DNA of 64,000 nucleotides. Source: an uncultured Bacteroidaceae bacterium. GTDB lineage: Bacteria; Bacteroidota; Bacteroidia; Bacteroidales; Bacteroidaceae. Made by a program: the position numbers and the translations under genes. Every line of letters begins with the position of its first letter. The stretch's first letter is position 1. Of the stretch, positions 1 through 9,200 are shown piece by piece. The notes under the pieces were generated by a model, which saw only the letters and a program-made list of their open reading frames with translations, made no database searches and was not told the DNA's origin. The stretch lies in the NCBI GenBank assembly GCA_905236065.1, contig CAJONZ010000087.1, forward strand, positions 1-64,000, written 5' to 3'.

Positions 1-1198
1 TCATGATTAAAATCGGATTGGTGCCGCAGACATCGAGGATGCTCAATGCCAACCGCTCGGCGATGCCCGTCTTCTGGATGGCCAGACCGAGGACGACGCT
101 GGCGGCGAAGACGATGAGGATGTCCCAGTTGATGGATTTCATGGCTTGGTCGGGCGAGCAGCAGCGGAACGCGAGCATGGCGGCAGCGGCAATCAGGGCA
201 CACTGCAGCAGCGGCATGATGCCGAGCGCCGACACGACTACCATCGCTATCATGATGAGCGACGAGATGAGTGTACCGTGTCCCACGTTGATGACCTCGT
301 CGCCGAGAATCAGTCCGTGGGTCTTGGCCAGTTCCACGACGGCCTTGGTCTGTCCCGCGTAGGTCAGGTGGTCGCCGCCCATCAGAAATTCATTCTCGCT
401 GACAGGCACGGGTGCATCGTCGAAATGGCGCCATTTCAACAGGCGGCAGCCCTCCACGTTGAACATGCCGGCCTTGCCTATCGTCTTGGCAATAAACTTA
501 TGGGTTGAGGGTACAATCAACTCCACGGTGTAGTCCGTCGTCTCTTCTGTCGTGTCTTCGGGAGCCTTGCGGTCGGGCAGCAGGCGGCGCATGGCGATGA
601 CCGAGAGCACACCGACGGCGAGGCAGAACAGGCCGGGGATGGTTGTGGCCAGAATGTTCATCGTCACGCCCGTCTTGTCAGTATAGAGTCCGCTGATAAT
701 CATGTTTGGCGGGGTTCCGATGAGGGTGCAGACACCGCCCATGCCTGAGGCGTAGCTCAGGGGAATGAGCAGTTTCGAGGGTGACACGCCAAGTTTCTTC
801 GACCACATCTTGACAATGTTCACGAAGAGAGCTACGACGGTGGTGTTGCTGAGGAACGAACTGAGCACGGCTACAGGCAGCATCAAGCGTGTGACCGCCT
901 TCGAGTACGAGCTGGGTGTGCCGAGCAGGTTTTTCACAATCCACTGCAGTACACCCGTGTACATCAATCCGGCAACGACCACGAACAACACGCCAATGAC
1001 CACCACCGACGTGCTACTGAAGCCCGAAAAAGCCTCCTTGGCATCGAGCACACCCGTCACGCACAGGATGCTGATGGCACCAAGGAACACCAGGTCGGTG
1101 CGCAACTTGGTCGTCAGCAGCACCGTGAACATACCCAGCACCGTGACGATGGTAATCCAGGCATCCATGCTAAAGCCTAAGAACATAAATGAGTCCAT
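1..1198 (-). CDS. SLC13/DASS-type anion transporter with RCK_C domain (partial, C-terminus off window)
   Basis: About 399 codons are visible, from an ATG at 1198 to the window edge with no stop. The protein starts MDSFMFLGFSMDAWITIVT and has several hydrophobic segments. The SLC13/ArsB-type signature SNTTVVALF lies near residue 115 and GTPPNMIISG near residue 163, as in Na+-coupled dicarboxylate/sulfate carriers. After the first membrane block (roughly residues 225-310) comes a soluble stretch ending GQTKAVVELAKTHG that resembles a TrkA-C/RCK_C regulatory domain; in this family it sits between the two transport halves. The second half is missing. The gene follows the STAS gene by 32 bp on the same strand, so it is probably the last or a later gene of the operon that starts at 4491. 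Substrate cannot be read from the sequence. Confidence 0.85.
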   Translation of the reverse strand, partial: MDSFMFLGFSMDAWITIVTVLGMFTVLLTTKLRTDLVFLGAISILCVTGVLDAKEAFSGFSSTSVVVIGVLFVVVAGLMYTGVLQWIVKNLLGTPSSYSKAVTRLMLPVAVLSSFLSNTTVVALFVNIVKMWSKKLGVSPSKLLIPLSYASGMGGVCTLIGTPPNMIISGLYTDKTGVTMNILATTIPGLFCLAVGVLSVIAMRRLLPDRKAPEDTTEETTDYTVELIVPSTHKFIAKTIGKAGMFNVEGCRLLKWRHFDDAPVPVSENEFLMGGDHLTYAGQTKAVVELAKTHGLILGDEVINVGHGTLISSLIMIAMVVVSALGIMPLLQCALIAAAAMLAFRCCSPDQAMKSINWDILIVFAASVVLGLAIQKTGIAERLALSILDVCGTNPILIM

Positions 1199-1230
1199 TT
1201 CCTTACTTTACTTGATTTCCTTTCTTGTAT

Positions 1231-1533
1231 TTATTTGAACTCGAAGATGTTGTTGAATCCTGTGATGGCGAAGACGCCACGGACATCTTCGTTGATGTTA
1301 CTGATATAGACGTGCCCACCCTTTTCTTCGGCATTCTGTAGGATGCCAAGGAAGATGCGCAGACCGGCAGAAGAAATGTACTCCAGACCTGTGCAGTCGA
1401 TGATGATGTCTTTCCCCTCCACGTCGTTCAGGGGACTCATTGCTTTTTCGGTTTCGGGGGCTGCTGCTGTGTCGAGACTGCCCTCCAGAATGGCAACCAT
1501 GTTGCAGTCTTGCTCTTGAATAGTTGTTTTCAT
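1231..1533 (-). CDS. STAS-domain anti-sigma factor antagonist-like protein
   Basis: A 100-residue single-domain protein. The core reads IDCTGLEYISSAGLRIFL, the STAS signature with the serine pair (residues 54-55 region) that partner-switching kinases phosphorylate in SpoIIAA/RsbV. Family knowledge says the dephosphorylated form binds an anti-sigma or other kinase and frees its target. The start ATG overlaps the TGA of the upstream SpoIIE phosphatase gene by 4 bp (ATGA), so the two are translationally coupled and the phosphatase is the natural enzyme acting on this protein. No RsbW/SpoIIAB-type kinase is visible in the window. Confidence 0.9.
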   Translation of the reverse strand: MKTTIQEQDCNMVAILEGSLDTAAAPETEKAMSPLNDVEGKDIIIDCTGLEYISSAGLRIFLGILQNAEEKGGHVYISNINEDVRGVFAITGFNNIFEFK

Positions 1534-3476
1534 TGTTGCTTATTATTAATATATTGTATAGCCATCATCGTCAGGTCGTCACTCTGCTCGGCATCGCCCA
1601 CGAACTGTCGGACGGCATCGGTCATCTGCTCGATGAGCTGCTTGGGTTCCTGCTTCCCTTGGGAGAGGGCTTGGGATGCCACCTCGTTCACACGTTTCAT
1701 CTGGAACTGGGCTTTGGTGGCATCCATGGCCTCGGACAGTCCGTCGGTGAAGAGTAGGATGGTGGTGCCGGTAAAGATTTGCACCTCCTGCAACGAGTAT
1801 TTCCATTTGGGCCTGAAGCCTATGGGGATGTTCGCATCACAGGGCAGTTCGCTGACATCTGGGCCGACCAGCAGCGGAGCGTCGTGACCGGCATTGCTGT
1901 AGTGCAGACGGCCCGTAGGCAGGTCGAGCACACCGACGAAGAGCGTGACGAACATGTGGTTCTTGTTCATGTCGGCGATGGTCTGGTTCATGACGGTCAC
2001 GATGCGGTCGGGCTGCGACTCATGGGCCGACACCGTGCGGAAAGCAGAACGGGTGACTGCCATGAAGAGCGAGGCGGGTACCCCCTTGCCCGAGACGTCG
2101 CCGATGCAAAAGAAAAGCTTTTCGTCACGGAAATAGAAGTCGAACAGGTCGCCGCCCACCTCCTTGGCGGGGGTCAGTGAGGCATAGAGCTGCACGTCGT
2201 CACGCTCGGCCTTCGTGGGGAATTTATCGGGCAGCATACCCATCTGTATGCTGTTGGCAATGCGGAGGTCGCTCTCTATCGATGCCTTCTGGGCCGTGGT
2301 ATCCTTCAGTTCCTCAATGTATTTTACGAGCGACTGCTGCATGTTGCCGAACGAGTGGCTCAATTGGCCTATCTCATCAATACGCTGAAGGTCGGGCAGT
2401 TCGGCATCCAATTTTCCAGAGGCGATGACTTCTGCCTCCTCGGCCAAATGCTGCAGGGGGGTCAGTTCGCGGGTAATGATGCGGATAAAGGTATAGAGCA
2501 TCAGCAGCAGACCGAAGGCAACGATGCTGATGACGATGCGGCGCAAGTGGTCAAAACCGCTGAAAATGTCGCTTTCGGGGCAGACGATGGCCATTGAACA
2601 GCCCGAATTGCCGAGGGGCTTGTAGAACACGTAGCAGTCCTCTTGGCCCATCTTCATCTGCTTCATGCCCTCCTCGCCGTGCTGCATGGCATGGCCCAGG
2701 GCGATGATTGCCGTGTCGGGATGCTCCAAGGTCTGGGTGAAGATGGTCTGGCGGGTAATCTTGGCCGTGTCTGGATGCACGAAGAATGTACCTCCACGGC
2801 CTACCATGATACTGTAAGAGTGGGGATAGGGTTTGATGGCAGAGATGGTCTGCGAAAGCCAAGTGATGGAGAGGCTGGTGTTGATGACACCAATCATCTT
2901 TCCCTGCTTATCCTTGATGGCCTGGCAATAGCTGGTCACCATCTCATTCGTGTTGGTGGCTACGTCATAATCAAAATAGGGTTCCGTCCAGCAAGGATGC
3001 CCCAACAACGAGGGCATGAGATACCAGTCCATGTAGAAGTACTGGTAGTTGTCGCTACCTCCCTGTATGGTGCGGATGCTGTCGCCGACATACTTGGTGT
3101 AGGCAGAGAAGTAGCGGCCCTTATCCTTGAAATAGTAGGGCTCAAAGGCAATGGAACAATTGTAGAAGTCGGGATTATTCTGCAACATGCCCTGGCTATA
3201 GACAAACATCGAGTCGGCCTTGTCGGGATGGCGCTCAACGAGCCATTTGGTCATGTTTGAGGCTACTTCCACGCGGTTCAGGATGCCCTCAATCCGCAGC
3301 GAGGTCTTGTCCAGAATTTGCGTGGCGTGGTTGAAGGCTTCCTTGCACACGGCCTCGCGGGCCTGGATGAACAGGAAACCGAGGGCCACATGGAAGATGA
3401 TGGCTGCAAAAAAGACCACCCACAGGCTGACCCTGACAGACAACTTCCGGCGGATATATTCTATGATTTTCTTCAT
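1530..3476 (-). CDS. membrane SpoIIE/RsbU-type PP2C phosphatase with Cache sensor and HAMP domain
   Basis: 648 residues from ATG 3476 (MKKIIEYIRRK); an upstream GTG at 3494 would overlap the previous gene and is less likely. Order: a membrane segment at about residues 18-40; an extracytoplasmic Cache-like sensor to about 300 (it contains GVINTSLSITWLSQTI and GGTFFVHPD); a second membrane segment near 310-330; a HAMP linker near 335-390; then a SpoIIE phosphatase domain. Metal-binding PP2C motifs are visible: GGDLFDFYF, IGDVSGKGVPASLFM, DGLSEAMD and a final DDLTMM. It should dephosphorylate the adjacent STAS protein in response to a periplasmic ligand. It starts 7 bp after the solute-binding gene. 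The ligand is unknown; coupling to the NMT1-type protein is inferred from gene order. Confidence 0.92.
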   Translation of the reverse strand: MKKIIEYIRRKLSVRVSLWVVFFAAIIFHVALGFLFIQAREAVCKEAFNHATQILDKTSLRIEGILNRVEVASNMTKWLVERHPDKADSMFVYSQGMLQNNPDFYNCSIAFEPYYFKDKGRYFSAYTKYVGDSIRTIQGGSDNYQYFYMDWYLMPSLLGHPCWTEPYFDYDVATNTNEMVTSYCQAIKDKQGKMIGVINTSLSITWLSQTISAIKPYPHSYSIMVGRGGTFFVHPDTAKITRQTIFTQTLEHPDTAIIALGHAMQHGEEGMKQMKMGQEDCYVFYKPLGNSGCSMAIVCPESDIFSGFDHLRRIVISIVAFGLLLMLYTFIRIITRELTPLQHLAEEAEVIASGKLDAELPDLQRIDEIGQLSHSFGNMQQSLVKYIEELKDTTAQKASIESDLRIANSIQMGMLPDKFPTKAERDDVQLYASLTPAKEVGGDLFDFYFRDEKLFFCIGDVSGKGVPASLFMAVTRSAFRTVSAHESQPDRIVTVMNQTIADMNKNHMFVTLFVGVLDLPTGRLHYSNAGHDAPLLVGPDVSELPCDANIPIGFRPKWKYSLQEVQIFTGTTILLFTDGLSEAMDATKAQFQMKRVNEVASQALSQGKQEPKQLIEQMTDAVRQFVGDAEQSDDLTMMAIQYINNKQQ

Positions 3477-3483
3477 GTCTTTT

Positions 3484-4491
3484 TCACCTATCACTGACGA
3501 GTTCCTCGTACTTTACTTCGCGGCTCAACATCTGGTTCTCCACCATCAGGCGGCTGGCCAGCCGCACCATGTCGGGGCGAAGGCGGAACTCGCGCTTCTT
3601 CGATTCTCGATCCACTTGCAGGCGTAGCACCTCCAGGAGCATCAGCCGCTGCATCACGCGGTTAGTCGCAATGCGGTTGCGCTCTACGTACTCCATCACG
3701 ATGTCAAGCGTCTCGTCGGGATGCTGGACGGCCCACTCCCAGCCCTTCCGGCAGGCTTGGGCAAACTTCTTGGCCTGGTCGCGGTGATTCTCGTAGTAGT
3801 CACGGGGCATATAGACACCGTCCTCCTGCACGTTATAGCCGTGCTCGCGGAACCGATAGACGTTCTTCTCGGTCAGCACGATGCCCGCCTGCACCAGCTG
3901 GTAGAACTCGTTGTAACTCATGGCTAACGTGGCATCCAATGCGCCGGCCACGAAGAGGTTGGTGTTCTGGGCGAAGCGAACCCACTGGTAGTCCAGGTGC
4001 TCCTTGTTGCTCATGCAGATGGCCAACTGCCCGAATCCCACACTCCAGATGCCCACTTTGTCTCCCTTCTGTGTCAGCGGGTCCTTGCCTCGTGCCGACA
4101 CGATGACCATTGCGTTATTCATGGAGGTCTGCAGGATGTTGACCAGGGGTATGCCGTTGTCCACAATCTCCATTGCCTGGCAAAGTTGCAGGGTCGTAGC
4201 CTGGCACTGGTTGTTGCGCAGGCGGCTCATGGCCGACTGGGTGGCCGTCGGGTGTTCAATCTTCACCTTCACGCCCGCCTCGCGGAAGAAGCCCTTCACC
4301 TCTGCCACATAATAGCCGGCAAACTGCGCCTGCGCCGTCCATTGGGGAGTAAACACGAGGGTGTCCGACGTATCGTCACCCATCCCCGCATCTCGTCCGC
4401 CTACCTGTTGCCTTTCCTGTGCCGCCGTGGTCTGTATCATGCAGCAACACAGGAGGATTGCAGTGAATATATATAGGATTCTTTTATACAT
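3484..4491 (-). CDS. NMT1/THI5-like periplasmic solute-binding protein
   Basis: 335 residues from ATG 4491. The open frame extends to 4620, but only the 4491 start puts a signal peptide first (MYKRILYIFTAILLCCC, possible cleavage after TAA or at a lipobox cysteine). The mature protein opens with FTPQWTAQAQFAGYYVAEVKGFF, the hallmark of NMT1/THI5-like binding proteins for thiamine precursors, taurine or aromatic sulfonates. No permease or ATPase gene is next to it. Instead it heads an operon with a Cache-SpoIIE phosphatase, a STAS protein and an SLC13 transporter, so a sensory role (ligand-loaded protein talking to the membrane phosphatase) is as likely as transport. A TAnnTTTG box lies 40 bp upstream. 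Ligand not determinable. Confidence 0.85.
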   Translation of the reverse strand: MYKRILYIFTAILLCCCMIQTTAAQERQQVGGRDAGMGDDTSDTLVFTPQWTAQAQFAGYYVAEVKGFFREAGVKVKIEHPTATQSAMSRLRNNQCQATTLQLCQAMEIVDNGIPLVNILQTSMNNAMVIVSARGKDPLTQKGDKVGIWSVGFGQLAICMSNKEHLDYQWVRFAQNTNLFVAGALDATLAMSYNEFYQLVQAGIVLTEKNVYRFREHGYNVQEDGVYMPRDYYENHRDQAKKFAQACRKGWEWAVQHPDETLDIVMEYVERNRIATNRVMQRLMLLEVLRLQVDRESKKREFRLRPDMVRLASRLMVENQMLSREVKYEELVSDR

Positions 4492-4530
4492 TTCTATATC
4501 TATGCTTTCGTCTTCCTTGCATTGACGTTG

Positions 4531-4538
4531 CAAAGGTA
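4531..4538 (-). promoter_or_regulatory. probable -7 box of the solute-binding/SpoIIE operon
   Basis: TACCTTTG on the minus strand, a match to the Bacteroidetes -7 consensus TAnnTTTG, 40 bp before the ATG at 4491. No good TTTG -33 partner is seen. Confidence 0.5.
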
Positions 4539-4687
4539 GCAAATTCTCTCCGAAAAATTTGTAATGATTATCTGCAAAATTCAAAAACAGTGCCATTGTC
4601 GTCGGAAAAGTCATGAACATTTAGCACGATTCGGCAGCGGAGCGCTCCCCATGCTTTGCTGAAAATCTTCTGAACCTTCGCTGGATT

Positions 4688-4830
4688 TTTCATCACGCTT
4701 CGGTGTAAAAGATTATTCTCGTCGCCATACTTAATATTCTCGTCGGGAATATTAAGTATGGCGACGATATATTTTTTATTCCCGACGAGAATATTTTTGT
4801 ACACTTCGGCGTGGAAAGATTTTTAGCCCA
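4688..4830. repeat. dispersed ~140-bp inverted-repeat element, copy A
   Basis: Runs from TTTTTCATCACGCTTCGGTG to GGCGTGGAAAGATTTTTA. It is about 80% identical by eye to 38843-38985. It contains a perfect 21-bp inverted repeat (4719-4739 with 4747-4767, 7-nt loop) and a competing perfect 16-bp pairing (4733-4748 with 4780-4795), so two mutually exclusive hairpins are possible. Both copies lie between divergent genes and just upstream of a plus-strand promoter. No coding sequence is supported in 4492-4913. Confidence 0.85.
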
Positions 4831-4870
4831 ATTTTGTTTTGTGGAACGTGCTGGATAAGGATTTTTTATA

Positions 4871-4878
4871 TACCTTTG
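4871..4878 (+). promoter_or_regulatory. probable -7 box of the GH8 gene
   Basis: TACCTTTG, TAnnTTTG type, 35 bp before the GTG start at 4914. A convincing -33 element at 19-21 bp is not seen. Confidence 0.5.
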
Positions 4879-4913
4879 CAACAGATAAGCAAATCTAAAC
4901 ACAAGACAAAGAC

Positions 4914-6209
4914 GTGAAAAAAGCAATCATCCTCACCTCCCTGCTGATGCTGACAACCAGCGCAATGGCCCTCAAACCTTGGAAGAAAGGGGCTTTTGAG
5001 ACAGGCCGCTACCGTAACCTCTTCGTCGAAATGGGCTATGCACCTTCCGATGTCGATGCCAAGCTTCGGGAAGTGTTCAACGACGTGTTCCATGGCCCCA
5101 ACAAAGTCTATTTTGAGGTGGGCGACACGATGGGATACATCTCAGACATCAAAAACCACGATGCCCGCACGGAGGGCATGTCGTATGGCATGATGATAGC
5201 CGTGCAGTTCGGCGAGAAAGACATCTTCGACCGCCTGTGGCGTTGGAGCAAGCACTATATGCAGCACAAGGACGGGTCGCAACGGGGCTACTTTGCCTGG
5301 AGTTGCAAGACCGACGGCACCCACAATGCCGAGGGGGCTGCCAGCGACGGTGAGCTATATTATATCACGGCCTTGCTCTTCGCCTCGAATCGCTGGGGCA
5401 ACGATACGGGCATCAACTACAAGGCCGAGGCGCAATACATCCTCGACTGCATACAGCCGAGAACCGTGGAGGCACCCAGCCCTGCAACCATGTACCTCAT
5501 TGATCCAGAGACGCAGCTCATCACCTTCACGCCCGACGGATTCGGCCAGCGTTTCACCGACCCCAGCTACCACATTCCCGCCTTCTACGAAGTGTGGGCA
5601 CGCTGGGCCGACGACGGACGCAGCGACTACTGGTGGCAGTGTGCCGTGAAGAGCCGTGAGTTTCTTCATAAGTGTATCAACAGGAAGACGGGCCTGAATC
5701 CCGATATGTGCAACTACGACGGCACCGAGCTTCAGTTCCCACAGCGTCCGGGCATGCCGCAACGCCCACGCCGCAACGGAGGCAGTAACTTTCGTTACGA
5801 CTCCTGGCGTGTGCCCATGAATATTGCGCTTGACTATGAGTGGAGCTGTGCCGACGGAAAATGGCAGCGACGCTATGGCGAGACCCTGCAGGACTTCTTC
5901 TATGCGCAGGGACTCGACACGTTCGTTGACCAATACCGCGTGGATGGCACCCTGCCCGAAGGAGACGAAATCCTTCAGGCGGGTGGGTTCCGCAAACTGC
6001 GCCACAGCATCGGACTGGTGGCCACGACCGCAGCGGCCTCCCTGATGTGTGGCCACAAAAAGAGTAGGGAGTTTGTCGATGCTCTCTGGAATGCCCGGCA
6101 CGAGCCTTTCGACGATGGTTACTTCGATGCCTACTACGACGGCTTGCTCCGCCTCTTTGCCTTCATGCACCTCAGCGGAAACTACCGGATTATTTTGCCT
6201 CGCCAATAA
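4914..6209 (+). CDS. GH8 family glycosidase, reducing-end xylose-releasing exo-oligoxylanase-like
   Basis: 431 residues, GTG start, with a short signal peptide (MKKAIILTSLLMLTTSAMA). GH8 motifs are visible: TEGMSYGMM with the probable acid Glu87, SDGELYY with Asp145, and FRYDSWRVPMNIALDYEW with a candidate base Asp296. Together with the N-terminal GRYRNLF and GDTMGYISDIKNHDARTEG these match Rex enzymes (EC 3.2.1.156), which cut xylose from the reducing end of xylo-oligosaccharides; an endo-acting GH8 is the alternative. The signal peptide suggests periplasmic location. There is no SusC/D pair or other xylan gene nearby, so it is not in a visible utilisation locus. Its last 20 bp overlap the 3' end of the convergent 4994-residue gene. 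Confidence 0.88.
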   Translation: MKKAIILTSLLMLTTSAMALKPWKKGAFETGRYRNLFVEMGYAPSDVDAKLREVFNDVFHGPNKVYFEVGDTMGYISDIKNHDARTEGMSYGMMIAVQFGEKDIFDRLWRWSKHYMQHKDGSQRGYFAWSCKTDGTHNAEGAASDGELYYITALLFASNRWGNDTGINYKAEAQYILDCIQPRTVEAPSPATMYLIDPETQLITFTPDGFGQRFTDPSYHIPAFYEVWARWADDGRSDYWWQCAVKSREFLHKCINRKTGLNPDMCNYDGTELQFPQRPGMPQRPRRNGGSNFRYDSWRVPMNIALDYEWSCADGKWQRRYGETLQDFFYAQGLDTFVDQYRVDGTLPEGDEILQAGGFRKLRHSIGLVATTAAASLMCGHKKSREFVDALWNARHEPFDDGYFDAYYDGLLRLFAFMHLSGNYRIILPRQ

Positions 6210-9200
6210 CGACGTTCGTCGAGCCTCTCACCTCAGCCTGGTTGCCACCACCGTAGATGTTGCCGCGGATGTCGGCACCCTTCACCGGCACGTTTGTGCG
6301 TGGCTGAGTGTCAGTAGCGTCCCTGTCTTTGGTCACAAAGTCAATCGTGCCTTGAGTTGCCACGTTGACATGTGTGGAGCCAATGACCTTGGCAGCATTG
6401 CCGCCACCAAACACTTTGTCGATGGCACCTATCATACCCTTGGCATGAGCCGGCAAGACAACCTCGTGGTCACCGACTGTAATCGTTTTACCCTTAAAGC
6501 CTGTCTCGTCATAATCGGAGTTGTTCTCACCAGTGGTGGCGAACTTGCCCACAACCTCGTTGATGTTCACCGACGGATTGCCCACCATCGTAGCACCGCT
6601 ACCATAGCCACCGCCATAGATTGTACCGATGCTGGTAAACGACTTGACATTGACTTGGGGGTCGTCATAAGGAGTCTCGGGACCTGTGCCACTGTCGTCA
6701 GCAGACTCACGTGGCCTCCAGACCTTCTTTTCATTTTCCATCACTTCTTTGTAGCCATAGACAGAGTAACCAGCCTGATTGCCGCCACCATAGAGCTCGC
6801 CAATAACGATAGGCCGACAACCTGTTTCTTCGACATTTACGGTGATGGCACCACGTATGGTTCCGCTCAAGTTATTGCCTCCGAATACACGCTTGAACGT
6901 GCCGTTGGTGATGTTCAGCGTTACGTTGTCATTGATGTCTGCATCCTCTGCACCGCCATAGACGGCTTGCAGACCAGGAATACATGCCATCAGCAACTGA
7001 GCCTCCGCATCCATAGATGCACTCTTGCCACCACCGTATGCCTCGTCGATGCAGAAATCACATAAGCCCATATCGTCAAGCAGCGTTACAGCCGTCTCGC
7101 GCACATTACCCTTTGTGTTGGAGCCGCCAAAGACACGGTGAATCTTACCGGCATAGATATTTATTGAAGCCCTGCCAGAACCATAGACGTATGGCGAATT
7201 TTCTGCCTGTCTCTCTTCTTTGGTGTCAGCATCCGTGTTATCAACCCATTTATTCAGCTCCGAATTATACGTAGAATAGTTCTTGTAACCGACATTGGCA
7301 CCAGGATTGGCCATCGTGACATTATTGATGGTGATATCATCCAATCCATTACCACCGCCAAAGAGCTCCTCAATCTCGTATGTGCCGTTGACGGTGACGT
7401 TGGTAGCAGGCACAGAAGCCGCATTACCACCACCATATACCTGACGGATGCTGGTCATGTCACAGCCGTCGATGATGACGCGAGCCTGAACAGTATCAAC
7501 TACGGATTTCACATCAGGCATAAAGGCTGACAAATCGCCGCCGCCATAGACTGCTGACATGTGGTAGGTATGGTCTGCCTTGTTGTCACTGTCCAACTTG
7601 TCGCTTGCTGTTCCTTCATGGCCTTCATACCCTACCGTCTTATAGATGTGAACGGTAACCGCATGTTGCGGGCTGCCGTTGAGATTGTTGCAACCAAAGA
7701 TATTACCTTTCACCACACAGTTGTCAGGCCACGTCACAGTTCCACCTTCGCCTGTCACCTTCTTACCATTCAGTTCCACCAGCACATCGCCATAGACCTT
7801 GGCTTCCACTGCTGAAAGTGGCTCGACAGCCGGTTGGTAGCCTTCCTGTCCCTCTGTCCCGACGGCATCCTTGCCCGCCCGTGCCTGGCGACCCAGTCCG
7901 CCACCATAGACATTATGGCTGATAGTGCCTCCGTGCAGATTCACCGTCGTGTTAAAGGTCTTGGCAGAGGCGTCGTCAGTCACATCGGTATTGGTGTTGG
8001 CCAGTGCGCCGCCGCCATAGATGTCGATTCCTACGGTGCCACCGAGCATGTTGACCTCAACCTTTTCTTTGACGATACCGGCCTCGCCGCCGCCATAGAC
8101 GCTGCCCCAGACAGTGGCTCCAGGATTGATGTTGACCAGGGTCTGCCGGGCATGGGCAACGGTCTCGGTGTCGTCGAGGTTGCCCTTGGGGCCGCCATAG
8201 ACATTGCCGTAACTGCCGCCGTCGGTACCAACCTGTCCGCCATTGATGTTAATCGTGGTCTTGCCCGCATCCACAACGCTAAGGCTTCCTCCCATGGAAC
8301 CCATGGAGCCGCCACCATAGATGTTTCGCAGTATGTGGCCGCCATTGATGGTGACCTCGGAGGTGCCACGCACAAGCCCCGCCGTGGGGTTGTGATGTTT
8401 CGTCGGATCTTCACCAACGGTATAGGTGTCGGTACCACAACCGGCACCATAGATGTTGCCGCAGTCGTAGTTGCCCGTTGCACTGGCATTACCGAGGGTT
8501 CCTCCATAGACCTTAACCTGCGAATTTTGCAGGTTATGACCATTCTCTCCACCTCCAAAGACGGAACCCAAGATTCTTACCGAAGCACTGGTGTTCTCTT
8601 CTTCGCTATCTCCATTCTTACCAATCTCGACCAAGGTGTTTTTAACCCATGCCACACGGTCGAGGTTCGGTGTAGTGTTAGGATTGCCTTCTCCGCCACG
8701 TGAAGCACCGCTCACCATACCGTTGTCGTGGCCGTTGATACCAATCAGACCACCTATAATCTTCACGGTAGCCGTACCGGTGTTGGCATCAGCCATTTCT
8801 GTCGGCATCGAATAGGCATCATAGGTGAAGGTACCCACAGAACCCAGGGCACCGCCGCCATAGATGTTATGATAGATTTTAGTCGTTTCGGTTGTGCCGC
8901 TAATCGTGACATCGGCATTGCCCGTGACCAGACCCGCCTTGACATCATCAAGACTGCCCTTACCGCCACCAAAGACGTTGCCCATGCGGTAGCCGCCAAA
9001 CTTTGTGTACCCGCCTTCTTTCAGTTCGTTCTTGCCTATCTCTCCAGCACTGACCGTAACCTGTGTGCTGCCATCTACCCAAGCCAGTTCACCACCGCCA
9101 TAGACGCTGGCCCATACATGGCCTGTAGTAGATTCGCCACTCTTCATTTCAACCAGAGTGCCGCCCTTCACACGACCGGCCCATTCTTTCACGCCGACTG

